A DNA stretch of 64,000 nucleotides from Pseudomonas fluorescens (GCF_902497775.2 NZ_OZ024668.1:4014326-4078325); one strand, 5' to 3'. Shown: positions 55,037 to 63,998, counted from the first letter of the stretch. Translations and numbers: made by a program. The notes: generated by a model from the sequence alone, not told the origin.

Positions 55037-57607
55037 TTAAGCAACATGAGGAACGTCGTACAGCTGACGGCTGGTGGCCTGGCGGATCAGCTCGTCGAAC
55101 TGGCGACGGACAATAGCCTCGACGTTCATGGCGAACTGCGCGGGATCACTCAATCCACCCTGGACGGTGATCGGCATGTTCGGCGAGAAGGTAAACTGCT
55201 GATTGATCTGCGGTGCTGGCGCCGGGCTCTGCACAGTAGAACTGGCGAGGCTGGACAGTGTTTGTGCTGCAGGTGACGGCTCCGCCAGCGAGCGCACGAC
55301 CTCACCCGGTACAGCGACAGCCGATGCCTCTTTGGTATCGCTCCCAGCTACCTGAACAGGCTTTTCGCCAGCGCCGAACAGGCGCTTGCCCAGCCAGCCA
55401 CCGAGGTCTTCGCCGCCCATACCTCCGAGCATTGCGCCAATTGCCCCGCCCACGGCAGTCCCCAGTACAGGTACCACCGAGCCCAGCGCCGCACCCGCAG
55501 CGGCGCCGGCCAGTGCACCGCCGAAACCGCCGGCAGCACTGCCATAACCCCTGGCCTTCTGTGCGGTCGTGCGCGCATTGCGATACGTGTCAACAATCCT
55601 CAAGCCAGCGTCGATAACAGACCCGCCCGGCAAGCGCTTGACCAGGGGAGCGGCCTTGCTCACCGCCCTGAACATACTCGCAGTACCGCCCCGAGAAGTG
55701 AAACCCTTGAGGGATATCGGCGCGGGTGGCCCCGAATACCCTGCAAGGCTGCCCCTGTTTCCGGTCCTCCTCCCAGATCGTTTCTGGTCACGCGGCGCAC
55801 GGCGAACGCGACGGCCTCCCTGCCCTCCTGAACCACCGAGAAAGTCACCGGCATTGACCACGAACACGTTCAGCGGCTCGTTGACAACCAAAACGCCTTG
55901 GGCATTGTTCTGCGTCTCTACGCCCAGCACCTTGAGACCGATCTTCATCAATCCCGATGCCTTGCCTTGGCCACCCTCAAGCGGACGGCCTCCTACACCA
56001 CCTGCGTTGAGTACACCACGACCGATGTTCAGCGCGCCCCGGCCAATCTTGACCGCGCTCAACGCCGTGAGCAGCACCGACACGGCACCACCGACAAGGG
56101 CGATACCCAGCACCAGCGATTGCGACTTGTCTGTCAGCGTGGTGAAGGCCTGGGCAACGGAAGTGATGACCCTGGCCGTCGTATCGGTGAGCGGCCGGAT
56201 GGCATCGCCGATGCTGCGCAGCGAATCATCGAGTGCGCCGATTGCTTCGTTCCAGATCACCGTCGAGGTTTGCCGACGCATTTGCAGGTCATGGTCAAGC
56301 CCTTCGCCTTCCTTGGGCTTGGCATCACGCATCTGCTTGTACAATGCCTGGTTCTGAGTAAAGGCCATCAGCGCAGCACTGGTTTGTGCATCGGCAAAGG
56401 TATTGCCGGTACGCAAACTTTGCTCCAGGGCGTTGAGCAGGGTCCTGGCCGTCTGCGGATCAGCCTCCTTGCTGATCTGTTCAGTGGCCGTGGCCATCTT
56501 TCTGGCCTTTTCCGGGCTGGTCAGTTCGAGGTACCGCCGGGCCAGGTCAAAGCTCGACTCCAGCGCCGACATGCCCTTCTGCAGCCCGGTGTTCATCGAT
56601 CCCTGATAATCAATGCCGGCTTTGGTGTAGGCCGATACCGTGTCCTGGGAGTAGATGCCTGACATCCAGCTGTTGAGGTTGCCTGCAGCATCATCTGAAT
56701 TACCAGTCGTGCTGCGCTGCACCTGCAACATCGCCCCCACCTGGCTGACGGCAGCCAGACCGGTAGTCCCCAAGGTGCCCATTTTGCCCAGCAAGGGTGC
56801 AAAAGATTTGGCCATGTCGACGGCTTCAAAGCCGCCGGCCTTGCTCTGCACCGCGATCACTTGCAGCGCCTGCTCCATAATCTTGGGGGTGGTGATCCCG
56901 GCACTGTTCTGCAGTGCCGTGATGATCGCTGCAGTATCCGCTCCACTCACGCCCTGACCGACAGCGAACTTGGCCGCAAGCGGTGCATAGGCCTGCGCCT
57001 TGTCCGCTTGCATGCCATTGTCCACCAGGCTTTTGACCAGGTTGGCAACGTCGTTGCGGGCCATGCCGGTGGTTTGCGAAGTCTGGATGAAGGTGCGGGC
57101 CAGCTGCGCTTCCTGCGGTTTGCCAGCCACCCCGGCCTTGATCGCGATATCGCGCACTATCGATTGAAAGTCCGCGCTGATCTTGGTCGGTATCGCCACC
57201 GCGCGAACGACAGTGGTGGCGCGGTCAACATTTGACTTCAGGCTTTCCTTGCCCTCAGCCACTTGTTGATGCCCCCTGGCTTGCAACTCGGCGCTCCTGG
57301 CCGTGCGCCCCAGCCGCTGGTACTCCTTGCCCAGTTTGCCGACCTGTACGCCCTGGGCCCGCAAACTGTCGAGGTTTCGCTCCAGCTTGCGCAGCAATCC
57401 TGCAGCAGACGCCGAACCACTGTCGTGAGCCTGCTTCCATTGCTGACGCAAGCGTATGGCCTCGCCAACAGCGTCCTTGAGCAGCGAGGCGTTGCGGCCG
57501 CGTTGCTCAAGGTCTTTGATACGGTCTTCGACCGCGTTTAAAACGGTACCTACCGTCGGGTTGACGGCGGCACCGATTACCAGCTCAAACGCCAGTTTGC
57601 TCGCCAT
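55037..57607 (-). CDS. tail tape measure protein
   Basis: An 856-residue protein that sets tail length. It has an N-terminal charged coiled coil (about 25-130), a TP901-type core (ATTVVRAVAIPTKISADFQS; NDVANLVKSLVDNGMQADKA), one strong hydrophobic segment (VLGIALVGGAVSVLLTALSA, about 500) and a Gly/Ala-rich hydrophobic part (LAGAAAGAALGSVVPVLGTA, near 740). The length suggests a tail of roughly 130 nm if the usual 0.15 nm per residue holds. AGGGGG precedes the ATG. It follows E/E', as in all P2-like tails. Confidence 0.93.
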   Translation of the reverse strand: MASKLAFELVIGAAVNPTVGTVLNAVEDRIKDLEQRGRNASLLKDAVGEAIRLRQQWKQAHDSGSASAAGLLRKLERNLDSLRAQGVQVGKLGKEYQRLGRTARSAELQARGHQQVAEGKESLKSNVDRATTVVRAVAIPTKISADFQSIVRDIAIKAGVAGKPQEAQLARTFIQTSQTTGMARNDVANLVKSLVDNGMQADKAQAYAPLAAKFAVGQGVSGADTAAIITALQNSAGITTPKIMEQALQVIAVQSKAGGFEAVDMAKSFAPLLGKMGTLGTTGLAAVSQVGAMLQVQRSTTGNSDDAAGNLNSWMSGIYSQDTVSAYTKAGIDYQGSMNTGLQKGMSALESSFDLARRYLELTSPEKARKMATATEQISKEADPQTARTLLNALEQSLRTGNTFADAQTSAALMAFTQNQALYKQMRDAKPKEGEGLDHDLQMRRQTSTVIWNEAIGALDDSLRSIGDAIRPLTDTTARVITSVAQAFTTLTDKSQSLVLGIALVGGAVSVLLTALSAVKIGRGALNIGRGVLNAGGVGGRPLEGGQGKASGLMKIGLKVLGVETQNNAQGVLVVNEPLNVFVVNAGDFLGGSGGQGGRRVRRAPRDQKRSGRRTGNRGSLAGYSGPPAPISLKGFTSRGGTASMFRAVSKAAPLVKRLPGGSVIDAGLRIVDTYRNARTTAQKARGYGSAAGGFGGALAGAAAGAALGSVVPVLGTAVGGAIGAMLGGMGGEDLGGWLGKRLFGAGEKPVQVAGSDTKEASAVAVPGEVVRSLAEPSPAAQTLSSLASSTVQSPAPAPQINQQFTFSPNMPITVQGGLSDPAQFAMNVEAIVRRQFDELIRQATSRQLYDVPHVA

Positions 57608-57635
57608 CTGATCCCCCTATGCATGGGCTATCTGC

Positions 57636-57749
57636 TCAATCCGTGAGCCACCAGACCATGTCGCTAAACGACATGGTCATGATTTCGGCGGCGGTAAAGT
57701 TCAGCTCTTTGGCGAGCCGCTTTGCCGCCGCCTTCTGCAACCCGGGATC
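57636..57749 (-). CDS. tail assembly chaperone extension E' (made by frameshift from E)
   Basis: A 37-codon frame with no start of its own that continues E in the +1 (equivalently -2) frame: DPGLQKAAAKRLAKELNFTA, then MTMSFSDMVWWLTD. The fused E-E' product would have 137 residues. The zero-frame stop of E is CTT TGA, the same core as the +1 programmed shift of prfB; slipping CTT to TTT leads straight into GAT of this frame. An alternative +1 or -2 slip at TTT CGT upstream is possible. P2 uses a -1 slip, which does not fit here. Confidence 0.7.
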   Translation of the reverse strand, partial: DPGLQKAAAKRLAKELNFTAAEIMTMSFSDMVWWLTD

Positions 57750-58050
57750 AAAGCTCGTCGTCTTGCACCAGACGAAAATAGCCCACCTGCAAGCGGCCAT
57801 AGTCCTTGAGCGACAACCCTTCGAGGTCCTTGACCCCGACCTCGGCCAGGGAGGCAAACAGGTTCAGCTCGCGCTGCTCATCATCGCCACTGGCCGCCGA
57901 CTGGGCGGTGCGGATGTCGCGCACGGTGGGTGCACGCAGCGACAGGCTGTCAACCTGCATGCCGTTGGCCTCACTGGCTTTGCTCAGTTGAACGACGACA
58001 CGTTCGGCACTGACATTCAGCCAGCTCGGCATTTTCGCGGTTTGAGTCAT
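57748..58050 (-). CDS. tail assembly chaperone E (gpE-like)
   Basis: A 100-residue protein of the P2 gpE/phage tail-assembly type: NVSAERVVVQLSKASEANGM, LRAPTVRDIRTAQSAA, and LEGLSLKDYGRLQVGYFRLV. It is a chaperone that, with its longer frameshifted form E-E', wraps the tape measure during tail assembly. It ends CTT TGA, a candidate frameshift site. It lies between the tube gene and tape measure. Confidence 0.9.
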   Translation of the reverse strand: MTQTAKMPSWLNVSAERVVVQLSKASEANGMQVDSLSLRAPTVRDIRTAQSAASGDDEQRELNLFASLAEVGVKDLEGLSLKDYGRLQVGYFRLVQDDEL

Positions 58051-58059
58051 GTCGCCTCC

Positions 58060-58569
58060 TTACAAGCCCAGGGCCGAACGTTGGGCGGCGAGCTGGTCGA
58101 CGCCATTGATGACGCGCTTCATGCCCAGCGGATCGATCTCGTAGACCAGGCGGCCGTCGACTTCGAGCTTGTAGTAGGTCACGGCCACGTTGTGCTTGAT
58201 CTCGGCCTTGTCGCCCGGCTTCCAGTCGCCCATGTCGACTTCTTTCAGCGCGCCACGCAGGGTGACGATGACCGGGGTGATCTTGCCTTTGAGGCCCTTG
58301 AAAGCACCGCGGAAGGTGCCGTTGAAGGCCGAGCCGTCGGCCAGGCCGAAGAACTTCAGCGACTCACGGCGCACGCCAGTGGTGACGAAGCCGGCTTCCT
58401 GCTTCTCCATGCCCTGGTCGATTTCGATCGCCATGTCCATGCCGCCGGCACGGTGCTCCTCCATCTTCAGGGTGAGCTTGGGCAGGGTCAGGCTGGGGAC
58501 GTCGCCTTGAAAGCTGACGCCATCGACGAACAGGTTCAGGTTCGCCAGGGTTTCGGGAATCATTGCCAT
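58060..58569 (-). CDS. major tail tube protein (FII)
   Basis: A 169-residue P2 FII-family protein that polymerises into the inner tail tube. Segments: MIPETLANLNLFVDGVSFQG at the start, EEHRAGGMDMAIEIDQGMEK, and YKLEVDGRLVYEIDPLGMKR. Length and motifs are normal. It is 12 bases after the sheath gene. Confidence 0.96.
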   Translation of the reverse strand: MAMIPETLANLNLFVDGVSFQGDVPSLTLPKLTLKMEEHRAGGMDMAIEIDQGMEKQEAGFVTTGVRRESLKFFGLADGSAFNGTFRGAFKGLKGKITPVIVTLRGALKEVDMGDWKPGDKAEIKHNVAVTYYKLEVDGRLVYEIDPLGMKRVINGVDQLAAQRSALGL

Positions 58570-58581
58570 GGTTATTGCTCC

Positions 58582-59748
58582 TTAAACGGCTTGGTCGAGG
58601 ACTTCGGTCAACCACTGGTTGGTGACCTCGACTCGGAAATTCGGGTTCTCGGCGGGCGGCACATCGGTGAAACGGATGTTCCAGTACACCTTGCCCTGCT
58701 CCAGCTGGCTGGCGGTGTTCAGCTCGGGGTCGGCGAACACTTCGAAATTGATGATTGCGCCCTGGGCTTTCAGATCACGCATGAACGCCTGCAGGCCTTC
58801 GGTCACGTCCTTGACGTAGGTCGCGGTGATCGAGCGGTCCACCGCCCACTTGTGGCCGTAGAGGATCGCGTCCATGACGATGTCCATGGTCCGCACGCGG
58901 GTGACGAAGGTCCACTTAGGGTCGCTGCTCAGGGTGCGGTTGCCCCACAGACGGAAGCCGTCATCACGGATCACGGTGGTGATGTTGGCGTTGTTGAGCA
59001 GGTTGGCCCGGCAGGTGGCATCGCCATCCAGGTACTCGATCGAGCGGCTGGTACCAGTGATGCCGACGAACTCCTTGTTCGACGGCGAGGCCCAGAAACC
59101 GTATTCGCTGTCGGTCCAGGCAAACAGGCCGGCGACCCAGGCCGACGCCGGGGCATCGAGAGTGGCGCTCTTGCCGGTGTCCCAGTACTGCACGCCCGGG
59201 TCGACCAGGTAGGCACGCTTGGCGCCGAAGTTCTCGGCGTAGGCAATGGCTGCCTCGTCGGTGGTGTTCGGGCCATCGATAATGGCCAGGCCGCGCAGCT
59301 TGTCGGCCAGGGCCACCAGGGCAGTACCGACCGCCAGGGTGGCGCTGTGCTTTGGCGTCACCAGCAGGCGAGGCTGGGCGTTGAAACGGCTTTTGCCGTC
59401 CAGCAGCGCCTGCAGGCCGGTGCGTTTGCCGTCGGCCAGCACGCCGCCGATGATGGCCGAGGTCTGCTCGGCCTCTTCTTCGAGCTTGGCCACGCCGCAC
59501 GCGACGATCACCGCTTTGGCGCGGCTGTAGATCGCCTGGCAAGCGCGGGTGATTGCCGAGTCGGCGCCGAAGGCGGCGACGGCTTCACGCTCGCTGGTGA
59601 TCAGCACCAGGTCGTTAGCCTTGGCACTTGCGCCCGGGCCTTCGGTGAAGGTGTCGACCAAGCCGATGATCGAGGAAGAAGGCAGCGCGATGGTACGTGC
59701 GCCGGTGTCGACGTTGGTTACGGTAACGCCGTGGAAGAATCCACTCAT
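58582..59748 (-). CDS. contractile tail sheath protein (FI)
   Basis: A 388-residue P2 FI-family sheath subunit, showing that the particle is contractile. N-terminal MSGFFHGVTVTNVDTGARTI, a variable insertion domain, and the conserved C-terminal region (DGFRLWGNRTLSSDPKWTFV; KVYWNIRFTDVPPAENPNFR). GGAGA lies six bases before the ATG. A terminator-like hairpin pair lies upstream, between the fiber gene and this gene. Confidence 0.96.
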   Translation of the reverse strand: MSGFFHGVTVTNVDTGARTIALPSSSIIGLVDTFTEGPGASAKANDLVLITSEREAVAAFGADSAITRACQAIYSRAKAVIVACGVAKLEEEAEQTSAIIGGVLADGKRTGLQALLDGKSRFNAQPRLLVTPKHSATLAVGTALVALADKLRGLAIIDGPNTTDEAAIAYAENFGAKRAYLVDPGVQYWDTGKSATLDAPASAWVAGLFAWTDSEYGFWASPSNKEFVGITGTSRSIEYLDGDATCRANLLNNANITTVIRDDGFRLWGNRTLSSDPKWTFVTRVRTMDIVMDAILYGHKWAVDRSITATYVKDVTEGLQAFMRDLKAQGAIINFEVFADPELNTASQLEQGKVYWNIRFTDVPPAENPNFRVEVTNQWLTEVLDQAV

Positions 59749-59768
59749 ATTAAGTCTCCAGAAATGCG

Positions 59769-59840
59769 AAGGCCCCGCGGTGCGGAGCCTTCAGAAGGTT
59801 TTTTGCGGGTAAGAAAAAGCCCCGGCGGTGCGGGGCTTTT
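59769..59840 (-). terminator. tandem hairpins between tail fiber and sheath genes
   Basis: The clear terminator is at 59815-59840: AAAAGCCCC and GGGGCTTTT arms, with a T run on the minus strand. A second, similar but imperfect hairpin is at 59769-59791. The two share a CCCG-GGTGCGG core, suggesting duplication. They would weaken fiber-to-sheath readthrough. Confidence 0.75.
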
Positions 59841-59909
59841 GGGGGTGAGTTAAGCTGACCAACCAGGTGAGCACGGTCCTTCATGCAGAAAGGTATTGGC
59901 TGGATGGCC

Positions 59910-61613
59910 TTAAATCAGTTTCATGCGCGCAGGGAACGCAATGGTGCGCACGCGGTTTTCCTCGCCACCTGACATATTTGTCTGCTTGGTGGTCCCAGGA
60001 GTATCGGTAGGAATCGGATTTTGCGTGCCACCGCTGCCGGTGTTAGCCGAGGCCACATTGTAGGAATGGCTATGCGCCTTGACCTGGTCAGGCACCCAAC
60101 TCCCCGGTATCCGTCCCACATCAATGCCCCGACCAGAGTCAAGGAAGCGGGGATGTTCACCACGTACGTCGGGGCAACGGAAGGTGCTGCTACCATCGCC
60201 AGTGGTCCAGCACCCTTCCATCCCGGCACGAGCACTATCGGCCACCAACATTCCGGATTGCTGCGCGAAGTCCCACAACCAAGGCCAGCTGCTACGACTG
60301 TAGATAGTTCCATCTGGGGCACCATAGCCCCCAGGTGCCAGCACTATCGCAGTCTCGATGAATACTCGGCCAAGCGGTGAATCGTCGAGGCGGCTGATGG
60401 GGTACCAATTACACGCACCATCGCTGCGAAGGTGCCAGAAATCGCCAGCCCCCAACAACTGGAAGAACTGATAACCCTCAGCACGCAAATGGGTGTGAAA
60501 CTTGATCTTGTCTGAGCCCGCGGCCCTGATCAGCAGCGTGGTCTGCGCCCCATCCACGCGGCGAACCATTACATCCCGAACCCCGAGCGCTGCATTGGCG
60601 GCCGGCAAAGTAAGGGTCACCGATGACGCTGTTGCATCCACCAGCACCAGCCCCAACTCTGCTGCAGTGAGCGTTTTTGAAGCATTCACCGATACGACAG
60701 GGACGACCAATGCAGACTTGTCAGCTTTGCTGCTCGGGTCAAAGTTTGCGCTGTGCCAGAGCACACGCCACGCGCCTGCTCCCGCCCCCGAGAATTGACG
60801 GACGCCGTACCATTCTGTACTGGTACCAGAAAGCAGATCAAATCCGGTCAATCCGTCCGGGAACTTGATATGTACCCCTGTACCGTAATCAACGCCTGAG
60901 GGGCGGTCAGCGGTTTGCGGCACAGCAGAGAAGAACTGACTACCGGGCAAGAGGTAAATCTTGCCATCCACGCCTGGAGCATAAGTCATCAAACCACCGG
61001 CATCCTTGGCCATCGCATCGGTGATACCGAATCCTGCCAGAGTGCTCGGATTGGCACCCGCTACTACAACTCCACGCTCGTTGATCTGTACCTTGGTATA
61101 GGTACCTGCCGGACGATTTCGAGGCAATACGTTAAGTAAGGATGCATCAACATACTCACGAGTTGCCAACACCACTGAAGGATCGACCTTCAGTTCAACG
61201 TTTGTCGCGCTAGTGACAACGATGTTAAGCCGAACTACCTGCGTCTTGCCGGTTCCCTGACTGAGCAACGGTTTGAAACTTGGCGCACAGTTAGCTACCG
61301 CAACTAGATCACCGTCTGCGTCATACAGACCAATTTCCCGAATCCACCAGCCACCCACATCCGGCGGTATCACTTGTTCCGCGATGATGACGCTGGCGTT
61401 TTCCGGATCCACTTTGACCTGGTTGAGCGGCGCCCTGCGGCGTTCGTTGATGAGCTTTTTCTGATCCCTCGATGGGATCGGGTCGGTCAGGTTGGCATCA
61501 CCAACCCCCATTTGCGCAAAGCTCCACGGCACGCCCAGGGCGTTGGCGTTGGCCTGCTTGGCCTCCCCCACCGCAGTCAGGATGGCGAAGAACTGGCTTG
61601 TCTGGTCAGTCAT
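59910..61613 (-). CDS. tail fiber protein
   Basis: A 567-residue receptor-binding fiber. The N-terminal ~150 residues are the conserved DUF3751 baseplate-attachment domain (SQFFAILTAVGEAKQANANA; VGGWWIREIGLYDADGDLV). The middle has GIT/DA repeats (GFGITDAMAKDAGG) and a more AT-rich variable part; the C-terminus is a collar-type tip (DGTIYSRSSWPWLWDFAQQS; HSHSYNVASANTGSGG) that decides host range. No fiber chaperone gene follows, unlike most P2-like and R-pyocin loci. The start overlaps gene I by four bases. Confidence 0.93.
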   Translation of the reverse strand: MTDQTSQFFAILTAVGEAKQANANALGVPWSFAQMGVGDANLTDPIPSRDQKKLINERRRAPLNQVKVDPENASVIIAEQVIPPDVGGWWIREIGLYDADGDLVAVANCAPSFKPLLSQGTGKTQVVRLNIVVTSATNVELKVDPSVVLATREYVDASLLNVLPRNRPAGTYTKVQINERGVVVAGANPSTLAGFGITDAMAKDAGGLMTYAPGVDGKIYLLPGSQFFSAVPQTADRPSGVDYGTGVHIKFPDGLTGFDLLSGTSTEWYGVRQFSGAGAGAWRVLWHSANFDPSSKADKSALVVPVVSVNASKTLTAAELGLVLVDATASSVTLTLPAANAALGVRDVMVRRVDGAQTTLLIRAAGSDKIKFHTHLRAEGYQFFQLLGAGDFWHLRSDGACNWYPISRLDDSPLGRVFIETAIVLAPGGYGAPDGTIYSRSSWPWLWDFAQQSGMLVADSARAGMEGCWTTGDGSSTFRCPDVRGEHPRFLDSGRGIDVGRIPGSWVPDQVKAHSHSYNVASANTGSGGTQNPIPTDTPGTTKQTNMSGGEENRVRTIAFPARMKLI

Positions 61614-62215
61614 GAGTACACGTCCAGGGTTTCAATTTGGTGTTCACGGCCCACAAGGCCATAGCTGCCGCTGACTTCAATGTCGCGAGAGGTCGGCGGA
61701 AAAATGTCGATTTCATCGCCTTCAGAAAGGCTTATTCCCAGGCGCAGATAGCCACTGCTGGCGAGCGTGATCGCAAGCCCCGTCAGGTGGCGGCTGACCG
61801 GCTTGGCGTCATCGATCAGCCGGGTCAGTTCCAGGTACATTGCCTCGGAGATTCCGTTCTCCAGCACCCCGACCTGAAGGGCAAAGGTGCCCGGCACACC
61901 TTGCGGTAGCGTCTGCCACCACTCCTCCACGTCGATCAGGTAACCCAGCGGCTCCACCACCCGGCGCAACGCGCCAATGGTCCCTTTGTGCGCATGCACA
62001 TAGAACGCCGAGCGGATCACCGAACGCTTGATTGCCTCCGGCCAGGTTTCATCCCAGCGATCCACCGACCAGGCCCAGGCCAACTGATGCAGCAGGTGCG
62101 CCGGACAGGTGTCGGGGTTGTACAGCGCACGCAGGGGGACTTCGGTGGTTTCAAAGCCGGCGGCTTCGATGGCCTGTTCGAGATCGGTACTGTTGAGCGG
62201 GAGCAGACTGTCCAT
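61610..62215 (-). CDS. baseplate wedge protein I (gpI)
   Basis: A 201-residue P2 gpI-family protein with LLPLNSTDLEQAIEAAGFET and HLLHQLAWAWSVDRWDETWP followed by KRSVIRSAFYVHAHKGTIGA. It joins the fiber to the baseplate. It overlaps the fiber gene (ATGA) and begins one base after gene J. Confidence 0.94.
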   Translation of the reverse strand: MDSLLPLNSTDLEQAIEAAGFETTEVPLRALYNPDTCPAHLLHQLAWAWSVDRWDETWPEAIKRSVIRSAFYVHAHKGTIGALRRVVEPLGYLIDVEEWWQTLPQGVPGTFALQVGVLENGISEAMYLELTRLIDDAKPVSRHLTGLAITLASSGYLRLGISLSEGDEIDIFPPTSRDIEVSGSYGLVGREHQIETLDVYS

Positions 62216-62216
62216 G

Positions 62217-63098
62217 TCAGCTTCCTCGCGTCACGGTGATCCCTTCGCACCAGGCCGCTTGCGCCTGGGTCGGGCGGATGTCGGTCCAGTTGTTCAGGTC
62301 GACTCGGCTGACGCCGTTGATATGCAACTGGGCGTCCACGCCGGAACGGGCAACTTGAGCGCCCAGGCGCCGGCGCGGATTGACCCAGGCTTGCAGCCGG
62401 CTTTTGCACTCGGCAAGCGTCGCTTCAACCTCCGGGCCGCTGCCGCTCATGTGCACCATGGCATCGATGCGGTAGCGCAAGATCTGCGCACCTTGTACCG
62501 TCAGGCGGTCGCCCACCGGGCGCACGTCATCGTCATTGAGCTTGAGCCGCACGGTGTCCAGCAGCGCAGCTGTGGCGCTGCCATCGCCTTCGAGCGCCAG
62601 CACCGTCACCACCACCTGGGCCGGCGACGGGCTTTCGGCGCTGGCATCGGCCACCAGGCCGGAAGCGTTGCGGGCATGCAGGATGTAACTGTTGCGCGGA
62701 CCCGCCGTGGTCAGCCCTTCATAGACCAGCTGCACTCGCTCACGCAGGGCGTCGTCTTCCTCGAGCACCAGCTGCGTTGGCGGCACCGTGCTGGTGTCCT
62801 GAGCCTGCACCACCAGGCGCTGCAGTTGTACATTGGCCGCCAGTTGATCCAGATCGGAACCCTGCGCATAAGCCAGCAACAGTGCCTTGGCGGCATCGTT
62901 GACCCGTGCGCGGTTGAGCAGCTTGCGGTAGGCGCCGACTTCCAACAGTTTGTTCACCGGGTCGCTTTCGACTGCGGCGTCCCAGTTGTCGCCCATATGC
63001 GACCGGAAGGTCGCCAGGTCAGCCTGGAAGAGTTCCTCGAAATCGAGGTCTTCCAGAACCTGCGGCGCGGGCAGCGCCGAAAGATCCACACTACTCAT
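62217..63098 (-). CDS. baseplate wedge protein J (gpJ)
   Basis: A 293-residue P2 gpJ-family protein, MSSVDLSALPAPQVLEDLDF to FQADLATFRSHMGDNW, with family segments LAYAQGSDLDQLAANVQLQR and EDDALRERVQLVYEGLTTAG. The ATG at 63098 has GGAGGTGAC upstream; the open frame continues but overlaps gene W. It shares four bases with W (ATGA). Confidence 0.95.
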   Translation of the reverse strand: MSSVDLSALPAPQVLEDLDFEELFQADLATFRSHMGDNWDAAVESDPVNKLLEVGAYRKLLNRARVNDAAKALLLAYAQGSDLDQLAANVQLQRLVVQAQDTSTVPPTQLVLEEDDALRERVQLVYEGLTTAGPRNSYILHARNASGLVADASAESPSPAQVVVTVLALEGDGSATAALLDTVRLKLNDDDVRPVGDRLTVQGAQILRYRIDAMVHMSGSGPEVEATLAECKSRLQAWVNPRRRLGAQVARSGVDAQLHINGVSRVDLNNWTDIRPTQAQAAWCEGITVTRGS

Positions 63099-63421
63099 GC
63101 CGTCACCTCCAAAGTCTGGTTGGCGCCCTGGTACTGTCCGCTCAGTTGCAGAGTGATCTGCCCGCCCACCACTGCCGTTACTCGGACCCGCTCCAGCTTC
63201 AGTCGTGGCTCCCAACGGCCCAGTGCGCGCGCCACCTCCGCCTGCACCGCGCTTTTCCAGCCTTCGTTGACCGGCAAGTCGACGAAGCGGCGCAGCTTGC
63301 TGCCGTATTCCGGGCGCATGCGCCGGCTGCCCAGTGGCGTAGTGAGGATGTCTTCGATGGACTGGCGCAAATGTGCAATGCCGGATAACGGCTGGCCGCT
63401 CCGGCGATCCATGCCGATCAT
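63095..63421 (-). CDS. baseplate wedge protein W (gpW/gp25-like)
   Basis: A 108-residue lysozyme-like baseplate protein (gp25/gpW family) with HLRQSIEDILTTPLGSRRMR and RALGRWEPRLKLERVRVTAV. It initiates sheath assembly at the baseplate. It follows a terminator-like hairpin after gene V. Confidence 0.94.
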   Translation of the reverse strand: MIGMDRRSGQPLSGIAHLRQSIEDILTTPLGSRRMRPEYGSKLRRFVDLPVNEGWKSAVQAEVARALGRWEPRLKLERVRVTAVVGGQITLQLSGQYQGANQTLEVTA

Positions 63422-63438
63422 TGATGTTCTCCAGGCGT

Positions 63439-63461
63439 AAAAAAGCCCGCAGTGGGCGGGC
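63439..63461 (-). terminator. terminator-like hairpin between V and W
   Basis: On the minus strand GCCCGC, loop CCACT, GCGGGC and six T, only 7 bases past the V stop. It would attenuate the baseplate operon. Confidence 0.7.
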
Positions 63462-63467
63462 CGGTTT

Positions 63468-63998
63468 TCAGTGTTTGTGATTGGCGGTGTTGCCGCCGGT
63501 GTCGATGATCTTACCGCCGCCGAGGATGTCGCCGGTTACCCGCAGGGGTCCGTTGATGTGCACCTCGCCAGTCAGGGTGATACTCGCAGCATTCGCGGTG
63601 ATGGCCTGATCCGTTACCACTGCAGAGCTGCTGCCAACCTTGATGTTGACGGTACCGCTGGGGAGCTCGATGCTGTAGCTGCGGGCCTGCCAGTCGTAGA
63701 CCAGCGAGCCACCATCGTCGAAGCGCCAGACCTCGACATGCTCGCGATTGTCCGCTGGCGCCCCGGCGTTGCCGTACAGGCCAGGCACGAAAGTGCCTTG
63801 TGCAGGTTCACCGCTCGGGCTGATCAACACCCCTTGCTCGTTTAGGCTGGGCGCACGCCAGTGGCGCACCTTGCCAGCGGCCTGGCTGTGCCAGCGCAAC
63901 CAGGCGCTGGTCCAGCCGGCGCCGTCGGCCACTCGCACTCGAGCGGCGGCAAGGTCAACAGCGACCACCCGGCAGGGAATCACCAGGCCGGCGAGCAT
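63468..63998 (-). CDS. baseplate spike/assembly protein V (gpV), probably 5'-partial
   Basis: A 176-residue P2 gpV-family protein with an OB-like N-terminal part (VVAVDLAAARVRVADGAGWT) and a beta-helical C-terminus (ITLTGEVHINGPLRVTGDIL) ending in the metal-binding-type tip GNTANHKH. It forms the membrane-piercing spike. The first Met visible is two bases from the window edge, and related proteins often have more N-terminal residues, so the true start may lie outside. Confidence 0.88.
   Translation of the reverse strand: MLAGLVIPCRVVAVDLAAARVRVADGAGWTSAWLRWHSQAAGKVRHWRAPSLNEQGVLISPSGEPAQGTFVPGLYGNAGAPADNREHVEVWRFDDGGSLVYDWQARSYSIELPSGTVNIKVGSSSAVVTDQAITANAASITLTGEVHINGPLRVTGDILGGGKIIDTGGNTANHKH

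Noticed and set aside
57619..59853. 744-codon open frame on the plus strand opposite the tail genes
   Set aside because: It is antisense to E, tube and sheath genes, which are convincingly P2-like.
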